DNA of 64,000 nucleotides, taken from NCBI GenBank assembly GCA_003233055.1, contig QIKP01000055.1:16722-80721 (forward strand). Direction: 5' to 3'. A program made the position numbers and the translations under genes. The notes below the pieces were generated by a model. That model saw only the letters and a program-made list of their open reading frames with translations. It did not search any database and was not told where the DNA came from. This stretch comes from Planctomycetaceae bacterium. GTDB taxonomy: Bacteria; Planctomycetota; Planctomycetia; Pirellulales; Lacipirellulaceae. Positions 32,627 through 40,487 of the stretch are shown piece after piece (the first letter of the stretch is position 1; every line of letters starts with the position of its first letter).

Positions 32627-33979
32627 CTAGGGGAGTAGCTCGCCAGCGGGTAGCGGCTTGATCTGGATGTTCCGCCAGCGGATTTGGCCTTCTCGCCCGC
32701 TATGGACCTGCAGGGCGATGAACCCGCTCGGCGTGAAGTCGTCCGGATCGGTGTCGGTGTAGTCGCTGCACGGCACACCGTTGAGCCAGGTCTGCAATCT
32801 CCGATCTTGCGCCTTGATGACGAAGGTATTCCACTCGTCTTTCTTGAAGGCGCCTCGTGCCTCTTTGTTGGCCGGTCCGAAAAGAGGAAAGAGCCAACCG
32901 CGACGCGACTCGTCATAGATTCCCGCAGAATAGGAACGGTCGCTCGGATCGATTTCGCACTGGTAGCCAAAGACGCGTCCATCACCCTCCTGCTGGTTCG
33001 ACCGAAACTGGATGCCGCTATTGCCAAACAGGTCGTATTTCGCCTCGACCGTGAAGACGAAGTTGTCAAACGTCTTCTCGGTTCGCAGGAAGCCGTTCGA
33101 CTCGCCTGGCACGCAGGTGCCGACGACGCATCCTTCCTCGACTCGGTACTTCATTTTTCCATTGACGACTTTCCAGCCATCGAGCGTTTGGCCATCGAAC
33201 AGTGACACGAACCCCTCGGCGTCGACATTCGGTACGGGCTCGACTTGGCCGATTGGTTTGGCCGCGTAGAGTTTGGGAGAAAAGTCTCTATTGGTTTTGT
33301 TCGACCAAATTTTGATGTTGTCGATCATCCCGGTGTCGTCGAACGAGCCAAACCCGATCTGCCCGTTGCCGAAGGTCTTGTCGTCGGCCGTCATGATCGG
33401 CTTGGTCATGTCGTCGTAGTAGACGGCAATCGTTCCCACCCTGGCGTCCCGTTCGACACGAACAGAGTGCCACTGTTTTTGGCCCCAGTCGGCCCCGCTC
33501 GTGGTGGAGGTCGATATCTTGGTTCGCGGCTTGTTGTTGACGATGAACAGGTTGTGGGCGTGGGCGTCGGTCTTCGTGGCGATGTGGCTGTAGTAATAGT
33601 GCGACGGATCGACGAGTCCGAAGAAGAGGCACATGTCCCGATGGCCATAGTCTCTGCCCGTTTGGAGCAGGTCGACTTCAAGGATGAAATCGCCGAACCG
33701 AGCGGTGTTGATGGCGGCGATGTTGCGTGGCGATTGGTGCAGCGGCTCGTATCCGCTTAGGCCGTAGAGCTCCAACACCCCCGAACCATCGTGCTGAGCC
33801 AATCGCCAAGCGCGCGGATCGGTAAAGCGAAAATCGTTGGTTGCCGATGCCTCTTCAAAGTCTTGCTCGTAGACAAGTTGGTAGCCCTCAGGAACACCGG
33901 TGGCGGCGGACGCCGCCGTTGCGGTCCCGATTAGCAGAGCGAAGCAGAGGAAAGTAGTGACTCGCTGGCGCAGTAGCAT
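32627..33979 (-). CDS. Exported DUF1080 (3-keto-disaccharide hydrolase-like) protein with second beta-sandwich domain
   Basis: 450 residues from the ATG at 33979. A signal peptide (FLCFALLIGTATAASAA) comes first. The N-terminal part (about 30-250) is itself a concanavalin-like sandwich (LVYEQDFEEAS, WHSVRVERDARVGTIAVYYDD, GQIGFGSFDDTGMIDNIKIW). The C-terminal half (about 255-445) is a standard DUF1080 domain: GFVSLFDGQTLDGWK, FDNFVFTVEAKY, GNSGIQFRS and GFIALQVHSG. DUF1080 proteins are abundant in planctomycetes; some act on 3-keto-glycosides, others just bind glycans. Probably periplasmic or secreted. Confidence 0.85.
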   Translation of the reverse strand: MLLRQRVTTFLCFALLIGTATAASAATGVPEGYQLVYEQDFEEASATNDFRFTDPRAWRLAQHDGSGVLELYGLSGYEPLHQSPRNIAAINTARFGDFILEVDLLQTGRDYGHRDMCLFFGLVDPSHYYYSHIATKTDAHAHNLFIVNNKPRTKISTSTTSGADWGQKQWHSVRVERDARVGTIAVYYDDMTKPIMTADDKTFGNGQIGFGSFDDTGMIDNIKIWSNKTNRDFSPKLYAAKPIGQVEPVPNVDAEGFVSLFDGQTLDGWKVVNGKMKYRVEEGCVVGTCVPGESNGFLRTEKTFDNFVFTVEAKYDLFGNSGIQFRSNQQEGDGRVFGYQCEIDPSDRSYSAGIYDESRRGWLFPLFGPANKEARGAFKKDEWNTFVIKAQDRRLQTWLNGVPCSDYTDTDPDDFTPSGFIALQVHSGREGQIRWRNIQIKPLPAGELLP

Positions 33980-34161
33980 CCGAGGTGTCCCTTCGATGGT
34001 GGTAAGTTCGAGGGAGTCGTAGACCGGTAATGTCCCATCCCCACGGACTCCTGTCGTCCCAGACAAGGATACGGAATCCAAACCCATGCCTGCCGCCCTG
34101 GGCTCACCGTGTGAGCCCTCCTCCGTAGATTCGCAGCTTGCCAGGATTCGACGTGCTTCGC

Positions 34162-35475
34162 TCACCCCACGCCGACCGCTAAGACCGACGCCTGTCCCTG
34201 TGGCGTGACACTCAGGTTCAAGAAGCTCTCGCCGACCGACATTTGGCCATCGGCGATGCGCACCGGGCAGTCGGGGTCGGGTGCGTTGTAGTTGAGCACG
34301 CGTGGCAAGTGATTGTGCTGCATAGCGAGCAAGCTGCCGATGAGTTCCACCGCGCCGCTGCCAGCCCCCAGGTTGCCGAAATAGCTCTTCATCGCGGTGA
34401 CCGGAACGGTGGAAGCAGCCCCCGCCAGCAGATCGACCAAGGCACCTGCTTCGTCCCTATCGCGCTGACGGGTGGCGAGGCCATGGGCGTTGATGTGACC
34501 AAGGCCTGCTGGCACCAGATGGGAATCGGCGAGTGCCGCGCGCATCGCGCCGGTCAGCGCACGCCGGCAGTCGCCTTGAAGCTGGCGATTGGCGACCATG
34601 CTGGAACCGATGCCGAGGACCTCACCATAAATTTTTGCGCCCCGTGCTTCGGCAGCCGACCGCTCTTCGAGAACCACGACCCCTGCCCCTTCCCCCGCCA
34701 CCATGCCGAGGCGATTCTTGTCGAAGGGTCGGCAGGCAGTGGCGGGATCGCAATCGCCGGTCGCCAGTTCTTCGGTCTGTATGGCGTGGATCGCTTGCAT
34801 CGGAAGGATGCGAGTCCCTGTGGCACCGGCAAGCATCACGTCGGCGTGGCCTCGGGCGATGGTTCGGAAGGCCTCGCCGATCGCCATGTTCGATGCGGCC
34901 TCGCGGAGTGTGAGCGAGTTGTTAGGGCCGCGTAGGTCGTGGAGGATCGCGATGTGGCTCGCCGGCATGTTGGGCAGGTACTTGAGCATCCAGAGCGGCG
35001 TCATCTTTTCGAGACCCTCTGCGCCCCAATGCCCAAAGTCGAATTTTTCGTCCGTCGTGCAGGCGTTGATGCCGTCGGCGTAGTCTTCTGGGAGCGTGAG
35101 CATGTAGTCGCTTCCAAGCACGACTCCCGATCGCTCAGGCTCGGGCAAGCCATCGGCAAACTGGGCGTCGGCGATGGCGTGACCGGCAGCGGCAACCGCC
35201 ATTTGGGTCTCGCGGCACATTACCTTGAGCCCTTTGCGGATCATCTTCTTCCGCGACTTTTCGAGATCGCCAAAGTCTGCGATGTCGCCAGTAAATTGCC
35301 GGCACTCACCCGCGTAACGCATCGACGAACCAGCCGGAATCGTCTGGCACTCGGTAACGCCGCTACGCCCCGACTCGAGCGAGGCCCAAACATCGCTCGG
35401 CGTATTCCCGAGCGGGCAAACCATGCCCAGGCCGGTGATGACTACTCGTCGCTCTTTGGAAGAAGCAATACTCAT
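34162..35475 (-). CDS. Beta-ketoacyl synthase homologue lacking the catalytic Cys (KS-like, chain-length-factor-like)
   Basis: 437 residues from the ATG at 35475. It is full length for KASII (VVITGLGMVCPLGN, GMVAGEGAGVVVLEE). Against the real FabF at 37173-38408, VVTACASATNAMG becomes SLTLREAASNMAIG, so the Cys nucleophile aligns with Glu. NAHG keeps the first His, but KSYFGNLGAG has Asn in place of the second His. It should not condense acyl chains by itself; Cys-to-Gln KS proteins act as decarboxylases or chain-length factors. It may partner FabF, but it is separated from it by the exported-protein gene. Confidence 0.85.
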   Translation of the reverse strand: MSIASSKERRVVITGLGMVCPLGNTPSDVWASLESGRSGVTECQTIPAGSSMRYAGECRQFTGDIADFGDLEKSRKKMIRKGLKVMCRETQMAVAAAGHAIADAQFADGLPEPERSGVVLGSDYMLTLPEDYADGINACTTDEKFDFGHWGAEGLEKMTPLWMLKYLPNMPASHIAILHDLRGPNNSLTLREAASNMAIGEAFRTIARGHADVMLAGATGTRILPMQAIHAIQTEELATGDCDPATACRPFDKNRLGMVAGEGAGVVVLEERSAAEARGAKIYGEVLGIGSSMVANRQLQGDCRRALTGAMRAALADSHLVPAGLGHINAHGLATRQRDRDEAGALVDLLAGAASTVPVTAMKSYFGNLGAGSGAVELIGSLLAMQHNHLPRVLNYNAPDPDCPVRIADGQMSVGESFLNLSVTPQGQASVLAVGVG

Positions 35476-35684
35476 AGCTTGGCAGCATAGCAAAACCGGG
35501 CGATCGTAGCACGGGACCCCGTCCCGGGTTGCTTGCGTCCCGACTCAGGGCATCTCGACTCGACTCACCTCGACTCGGGGCAACGACCCAAGCTGCGAGA
35601 GCTTTACTGCCCGTCTCAAAACTGTTGGGCGGTGCGGAGTTTCTCGGCCGCTGGATACCTCCAAGCAGGTTCTGGGAGAGGCTT

Positions 35685-36959
35685 TTAGTACCGCCCGTGG
35701 AAACTGGCGGGGCCGCGGAGGGCGGTCGACACCGGGGCGTTCGGGGCGGCGGGTGGGAGGAGACTCCCTTTGGCTTCGATGAACAGGAGAGCGTCGGCCC
35801 GGGGGGGCGTCTTGAGCATCGGGAGGGCCGCCGTGAGCGGGTTCCCCTTCGTCGGCCCGGGTGTGCCAATCACGCCCATCGAAAGCAGCAGCACCTGCCC
35901 GGTCGGCCAGCGAAATCGCTCGTGCAAATTCGCCATCGTCACCTGCGGCACCTCGATCTCCATCCGTTGGTTGGGCGCGACCGGTGTCGGGATGTCGAGC
36001 TTCACCGGCAGCATTTTCTCAACCTGCTGGAGCCGCAACTTCACCACGGCGTCGGCGGTCGCTTTGTCGAGCGCAAGCAACGGGCTAAACTCCAGCGAAA
36101 AACCTTCTTCGAGTTGGCCTTGCTCCGGCCGAAATCCTGGCCAAACGTTGCCGGTGGGCACCACCCCTTTGATGTAACTCCGGGGACGCATCGTCGAAAT
36201 GACGATCGACTTCCCGTTGCCGACCAATTGTTGGGGCGAGTTGTATTCGCGATAGTCGGTGCGGCGAGTGAGATCGGAAAGAAGGAGGGCCGCGTTTTCT
36301 TTCGGCATGATCCAACCTTGCACGCCGGGCGACTGGACCGGAATCGCGTTCATCAGCGGCAGCGCCTTGGTACGCCAGTTCGGATTGACAACCGTCGCCA
36401 CCCGGAGCGAAAATGCCTCGGCTTGCGACTGCTGATTGACAAACCGGTCGACAATGTCGGCGACCAGCAATTGCATCTCAGGCGTGTGGTAGACCTTCAA
36501 AGTCTCGCGATTGGCACTCAAGATGCCAAGCGGTTGAGCATGCCATGCTTCGTAGCCAGTCTCGCGAAGAATCCAATCGACGATCGCCTGCTCCGGCTTC
36601 GCGACCTCTTGGGCACGGGCCGTGTAAGGGCGAATGTCGTACTCTCGCCAAACTTGCCCATGGTCGCGGGGGAGCGTCCCCGAGCCTTTGGCGACGCGCG
36701 CCCGCGTGGGAGGGACTTGGGTAATGGGACGGAGACCGCCCGAGGGCACGGCCGCAGGTTGGATCGGCGTGATGGGCCTGCTCGCAGCGGGTGCCACGGT
36801 GGCGGAGCTGCCGGCGTACCGATTCGTGGTACTCGGTGCAGAAGCAGCAGGCGCATTCGACGCCTGCCAACCCGTCGGTTGTTGAGCCACCGCTGGAAGG
36901 GCAGCGACCGCCACTAGGAGCATCGCGCCCAACAGGATTTCTTGGCAAGGCTTGCGCAT
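35685..36959 (-). CDS. Exported protein, unrecognised, secretin-short-domain-like segment
   Basis: 424 residues with a clear signal peptide (ILLGAMLLVAVAALPAVAQ). A Pro/Ala/Ser-rich linker (about 25-85) leads to a folded domain with VYHTPEMQLLVADIVDRFV near residue 155, a pattern seen in short secretin/TonB-type N domains and in several planctomycete repeats. Further on are PVQSPGVQGWIMPKENAALLLSDL and VVPTGNVWPGFRPEQGQLEEGFSLEFSPLLALD, beta-rich. The C terminus is again low-complexity. It could be a periplasmic component of an envelope machine, but no other secretion gene is near. Function unknown. Confidence 0.65.
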   Translation of the reverse strand: MRKPCQEILLGAMLLVAVAALPAVAQQPTGWQASNAPAASAPSTTNRYAGSSATVAPAASRPITPIQPAAVPSGGLRPITQVPPTRARVAKGSGTLPRDHGQVWREYDIRPYTARAQEVAKPEQAIVDWILRETGYEAWHAQPLGILSANRETLKVYHTPEMQLLVADIVDRFVNQQSQAEAFSLRVATVVNPNWRTKALPLMNAIPVQSPGVQGWIMPKENAALLLSDLTRRTDYREYNSPQQLVGNGKSIVISTMRPRSYIKGVVPTGNVWPGFRPEQGQLEEGFSLEFSPLLALDKATADAVVKLRLQQVEKMLPVKLDIPTPVAPNQRMEIEVPQVTMANLHERFRWPTGQVLLLSMGVIGTPGPTKGNPLTAALPMLKTPPRADALLFIEAKGSLLPPAAPNAPVSTALRGPASFHGRY

Positions 36960-37124
36960 GAGTCACGTACTCCGTCCGTGGATTGAGTGATCGGTTCCGC
37001 ACCGGTAGCGAGGGCGGGGAGTATAGGAGCGGCCGGCAAATCGCACAAGATCGGCAAAATTTGGTCGCCAACGAGCGCCGCCGCCCCGCTACAGGGGGAC
37101 TCGTCGGACGCCGAGAAGGACTCC

Positions 37125-37150
37125 TAGCCCCGACCAAGCTTGGTCAGGGC
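37125..37150. repeat. Palindromic repeat centred on CCAAGCTTGG
   Basis: TAGCCC, CGACCAAGCTTGGTC, AGGGC: third copy of this family, 23 bp beyond the fabF stop. Position after a stop codon fits a 3'-end hairpin. Confidence 0.65.
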
Positions 37151-37172
37151 GGCGTTGCACCCCTACTTTGCG

Positions 37173-38408
37173 TTACACCCGGCCCGCGATGATCGAGGCA
37201 TTATGCCCGCCGAAGCCGAAGCTGTTGCTCATGACGACCTGGAGTGGTTTTTCTTGGGGAGTGTTCGGCGTGTAGTTGAGGTCGCACTCAGGGTCGGAGT
37301 TTTCGAGATTGATCGTGGGGGGGCAGACGCCTTGCTGGAGCGCCTTGATGCTGAGAATGATTTCGACGCCGCCACTCGCGCCTAAGAGATGCCCCAAGTG
37401 GCTCTTGGTGCTCGAGACATTGAGCTGGTAAGCATGGTCGCCGAAGACGTTTTTGATGGCGGTTGTTTCGGCTTTGTCGCCGAGCGGGGTGCTGGTGCCA
37501 TGAGCGTTGATGTAGTCGACGGCATCGGGATTCAGCCCCGCGTCTTCGAGAGCCCCCGACATCGCTCGCGAGGCCCCCGTGCCATGCGGGTCGGGCTGGG
37601 TGATGTGGCCGCCATCGCCGCTCGCACCGAAGCCGAGAATCTCTGCATAAATCTCCGCACCGCGTGCTTTGGCGTGCTCATATTCTTCAAAGACCACCAG
37701 TCCCGCCCCTTCGGCCATGACGAACCCATCGCGGTCGGCATCGAACGGCCGGCTCGCAGCTTGGGGGTTGTCATGGCGTGTGCTGAGCGCTCGCATGTTA
37801 GAAAACGCCGCGACGCCCATCGGAGTGCAGGCCGCTTCGGCACCGCCGGTGATGATGATATCGGCTACGTTGTGCTGGATCGCTTGGAAGGCGGAACCCA
37901 TGGCATTGGTCGCGCTCGCGCAGGCCGTGACGACGGCGAAATTGATTCCCCGAAGACCGTAACGAATCGAAACGTGCCCCGAGGCCGCGTTGACCATCAG
38001 CTTAGGGATGGTGAAGGCGGAAACTTTGTCGGGCCCTTTGGCCAGGAGCCGCCCGACCTGGTCCTCGATCTCGTTGAGCCCGCCGATGCCCGATCCGATG
38101 ATCACTCCGCACCGAAACAGGTCTTCCTTGGAAAAATCGAGGCCGGAGTCGCTCACCGCGTCGATTCCACTGACCACGGCGAACTGCGAGAAGCGGTCGA
38201 TACGTTTCGCTTCTTTTCGTTCGATGTAACCCTCGGTACTCCAGTCGTAGATATCGCCCCCGAAGCGGACTTTGTGCCGCTCGGTGTCGAAGACGCGCAG
38301 CTCGTGAATGCCACTCTCTCCGGCAAGAATCTTTTGCCAAAGGTCGTCGACTTTGAGGCTGAGCGACGTAACCGCTCCCATCCCGGTGACTACCACGCGC
38401 CGTTTCAT
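37173..38408 (-). CDS. fabF: 3-oxoacyl-[acyl-carrier-protein] synthase II
   Basis: 411 residues, start ATG at 38408. The whole catalytic set is present: VVTACASATNAMG with the nucleophilic Cys near 167, NAHGTSTPLGD (first His) and KSHLGHLLGASG (second His). FabF condenses malonyl-ACP with acyl-ACP during chain elongation. It lies downstream of acpP, with a terminator-like hairpin in the 146-bp gap, so its expression is probably set lower than acpP. Normal length and motifs; confidence is high. Confidence 0.96.
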   Translation of the reverse strand: MKRRVVVTGMGAVTSLSLKVDDLWQKILAGESGIHELRVFDTERHKVRFGGDIYDWSTEGYIERKEAKRIDRFSQFAVVSGIDAVSDSGLDFSKEDLFRCGVIIGSGIGGLNEIEDQVGRLLAKGPDKVSAFTIPKLMVNAASGHVSIRYGLRGINFAVVTACASATNAMGSAFQAIQHNVADIIITGGAEAACTPMGVAAFSNMRALSTRHDNPQAASRPFDADRDGFVMAEGAGLVVFEEYEHAKARGAEIYAEILGFGASGDGGHITQPDPHGTGASRAMSGALEDAGLNPDAVDYINAHGTSTPLGDKAETTAIKNVFGDHAYQLNVSSTKSHLGHLLGASGGVEIILSIKALQQGVCPPTINLENSDPECDLNYTPNTPQEKPLQVVMSNSFGFGGHNASIIAGRV

Positions 38409-38461
38409 CGTTGAGCTTTCTGGGTAGGGGAATGCAGCTCCACACTCCGTGCGGAGAACTT

Positions 38462-38478
38462 ACCCTACGGAGTAGGGT
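38462..38478. repeat. Hairpin ACCCTAC-GGA-GTAGGGT
   Basis: Perfect 7-bp stem with 3-nt loop between acpP and fabF, about 55 bp upstream of fabF and next to a CTCCG-TG-CGGAG hairpin (38449-38460). May influence translation or mRNA processing of fabF. Confidence 0.4.
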
Positions 38479-38488
38479 GGTACGAAAC

Positions 38489-38521
38489 GAAAAAAAGGCG
38501 CACGATCGTGGAGCGTGCGCC
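38489..38521 (-). terminator. Intrinsic terminator or attenuator after acpP
   Basis: On the minus strand: GGCGCACG stem paired with CGTGCGCC (38497-38504 with 38514-38521), 9-nt loop, then a run of seven U. It lies 34 bp after the acpP stop and before fabF, which would make acpP mRNA more abundant than fabF mRNA. The plus-strand side has a shorter T run, so it may work both ways. Confidence 0.75.
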
Positions 38522-38554
38522 CAGATTTTTCCACGAACAATCTGCCGACAAGGG

Positions 38555-38794
38555 TCAGCCTTTACCGTTCGATTCGATGTACTCCACGGCTTGGCCGACG
38601 GTCTGAATTTTTTCCGCCGCGTCGTCGGGAATGTTGATGTCAAATTCTTCTTCGAGTTCCATCACCAATTCGACCGTGTCGAGCGAGTCGGCACCCAGGT
38701 CGTTGACGAAGGAGGTCTCGGAAGAAACTTTGTCTTTGTCGACACCGAGTTGTTCAGAAACGATGTCGGAAACGCGCTCCAAAATTGAGGCCAC
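38555..38794 (-). CDS. acpP: Acyl carrier protein
   Basis: 79 residues starting at GTG 38794 with a strong ribosome site (GGAGGA, 6 nt); the track's longer frame is read-through. [19 protein letters not shown] holds the DSL Ser that takes 4'-phosphopantetheine. Acidic, helical, standard ACP size. It carries acyl chains for the Fab enzymes encoded on either side. A promoter-like pair is found just upstream and a terminator just downstream, so it may have its own short transcript. Confidence 0.95.
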   Translation of the reverse strand: MASILERVSDIVSEQLGVDKDKVSSETSFVNDLGADSLDTVELVMELEEEFDINIPDDAAEKIQTVGQAVEYIESNGKG

Positions 38795-38900
38795 GTTGAC
38801 TCCTCCTATACTATCCGCTGAATGAATGGTTTGTTTGCCAAATAGAGGTGGTCGTCGGGGAGCACGAGACCCCAAGCCACCTCCCCTTTCGTGGCCCCTC

Positions 38901-38930
38901 AAAATAGAGGGTCTGCATAAGGGTGGTCAA
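38901..38930 (-). promoter_or_regulatory. Candidate sigma70-type promoter for acpP
   Basis: On the minus strand TTGACC (38930-38925), an 18-bp spacer and TATTTT (38906-38901), about 105 bp upstream of the acpP GTG. Five of six and four of six consensus matches. Weak evidence alone, but in the right place in a 208-bp gap between fabG and acpP. Confidence 0.35.
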
Positions 38931-39002
38931 GATATAACTGGTTTCCCGCCCACTGTCCACCCGACCCGGAAGGGTCCGTTGGGTACTGTCGCTCCTTGCT
39001 TG

Positions 39003-39776
39003 CTAAGCGGTAAGGCCGCCATCGACGGTCAGGACCTGGCCGGTGATGTAGGCCCCGGAGTCGCTGGCTAGGTAGAGAACGGCCTGGGCAACCTCCTCCG
39101 GCTGGCCAAGGCGGCCCAGCGGGATCTTCTGCTTCACCATGTCATCCAGGGCCGAGCCGAGGGCTTCGGTCATCTCCGAGGCAATAAATCCAGGGCAAAT
39201 GGCGTTGACCGTGATCTGACGACGTTTGCTAGCGAGCTCGCGGGCAACCGTCTGGGTGAAGCCGATGATGCCCGCCTTCGAGGCGGAATAGTTCGATTGT
39301 CCCGGATTGCCCATGAGGCCCGAGACACTCGATATATTGACGATTCGCCCCCGCTTGGCCCGCATCATGGGGTGGGTCGCAGCGCGGGTGAAGAGGAAAA
39401 CGCTCCGCAGGTTGGTCAAGATCACGGCGTCCCATTCTTCGTCCGACATCCTCGGCAACAGATTGTCGCGAGTGATACCGGCGTTGTTGACCAAGATGTC
39501 GAGCTGCCCCCAATCGGCGACCACCTTTTCGACGGCCGCCTGGGCTGCCTCGGAGTCGGTGGCATCGCAGGGAATGACCATCGCCGTGCCGCCGGCCGAC
39601 TGGATTTCGCCGACGGTCGCTTCGAGCTTCTCCGCATTACGAGCAAGGCAGGCGACCTTCGCGCCCGAGGCGCCAAGCGACAAGGCAATCGCCTTGCCAA
39701 TGCCTTGCGAAGCCCCGGTCACAAGGGCCGTCTGGCCGGAAAGATTGACTTCGATAGAGTGGTTGATCTGCGTCAC
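39003..39776 (-). CDS. fabG: 3-oxoacyl-[acyl-carrier-protein] reductase
   Basis: 257 residues from GTG at 39776 (AGGA 5 nt upstream). TGASQGIGKAI near residue 18, NNAGITRDNLL, NISSVSGLMGNPGQSNYSASKAG (Ser, Tyr, Lys) and the C-terminal GQVLTVDGGL are classic FabG. The enzyme reduces 3-oxoacyl-ACP with NADPH in each elongation round. It stands in the order rpmF-fabD-(protease-like pair)-fabG-acpP-fabF, a normal fatty-acid operon interrupted by two accessory genes. Confidence 0.94.
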   Translation of the reverse strand: MTQINHSIEVNLSGQTALVTGASQGIGKAIALSLGASGAKVACLARNAEKLEATVGEIQSAGGTAMVIPCDATDSEAAQAAVEKVVADWGQLDILVNNAGITRDNLLPRMSDEEWDAVILTNLRSVFLFTRAATHPMMRAKRGRIVNISSVSGLMGNPGQSNYSASKAGIIGFTQTVARELASKRRQITVNAICPGFIASEMTEALGSALDDMVKQKIPLGRLGQPEEVAQAVLYLASDSGAYITGQVLTVDGGLTA

Positions 39777-39801
39777 ATTGAGTCCTGTAGGTTGAGGCAG
39801 T

Positions 39802-40164
39802 TTAGTCCAGTAATAACTCAGCACATCGGTAGTCAACAACCAGCTTACGGCCTTTCAGCAAACCGATACCAAGCAATGGAAGTTGACCCTCGTTGGCCAC
39901 CACTTCCACGGATCGCCACTCGCCAAACCACTTGATCTCGCAATCGAACGTTTCCAAGATCACCACCGTTCCGTCCGCCAAGGTTGCCTTGACCGCGGCA
40001 GACTGAGGCAGACCGAATTTCTCAATCATTGGGCGTGGTACGACCAATTCACCATCAAACGCGGTATCGACCCAGACCATCAAGCTGCTGGGTTCTCCCT
40101 CTTTGCTCGGACGAACCAGCAATTCCAGCAAAGCGCGATCGGCACCATCCACTCGTCCATTCAC
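39802..40164 (-). CDS. Clan AA retropepsin-like aspartic protease
   Basis: 120 residues. VWVDTAFDGELVVP near residue 30 is the D-T-x-F-x-G-E-L-V variant of the aspartic protease D-T/S-G signature found in the bacterial AF_0612-like clan AA family, and the later LLGIGLLKGRKLVVDY matches the second conserved strand. As a single lobe it would work as a dimer, like retropepsin. It overlaps its upstream partner by 4 bp and is inserted between fabD and fabG, 25 bp upstream of the fabG start. Target and function are unknown. Confidence 0.75.
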   Translation of the reverse strand: MNGRVDGADRALLELLVRPSKEGEPSSLMVWVDTAFDGELVVPRPMIEKFGLPQSAAVKATLADGTVVILETFDCEIKWFGEWRSVEVVANEGQLPLLGIGLLKGRKLVVDYRCAELLLD

Positions 40165-40412
40165 GTTGACAGAACTCCCAAATGGACAGCCGTTGAGTGT
40201 CCGACTCTTATCGCAAAGGAAATCCGATTTGGAAAGGCCCGCCGCGCGGCTTGAATCGCCTCGCTTAAAGTTTCGCCAAGGAAATGCCTACCCGATTCGG
40301 GCTCAATGGCTACGAATTGATGCTCGTGGCTGGATTCCAATTCTTGCCGCAGCTCAGATTCATAGATTTTCTCCGCTCGTCGAGCCACCTCAAGAGAATG
40401 ATTGGACGCCAT
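40161..40412 (-). CDS. Small partner protein of the clan AA protease
   Basis: 83 residues. It starts with a helix (SLEVARRAEKIYESELRQELE) and then FVAIEPESGRHFLGETLSEAIQAARRAFPNRISFAIRVGHSTAVHLG, a beta-hairpin and helix rich module often seen next to single-lobe aspartic proteases in cyanobacteria and other bacteria. The 4-bp overlap with the protease gene means co-translation. It could be an inhibitor, antitoxin-like protein or substrate; nothing in the sequence decides. No DNA-binding motif is obvious. Confidence 0.7.
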   Translation of the reverse strand: MASNHSLEVARRAEKIYESELRQELESSHEHQFVAIEPESGRHFLGETLSEAIQAARRAFPNRISFAIRVGHSTAVHLGVLST

Positions 40413-40487
40413 GAGAATCCTCCAGAATGGGAGCCGGGGAACGCTGCTGTCGCCTCGATTATACCACTCACCGACGCCGTCCGCGAC

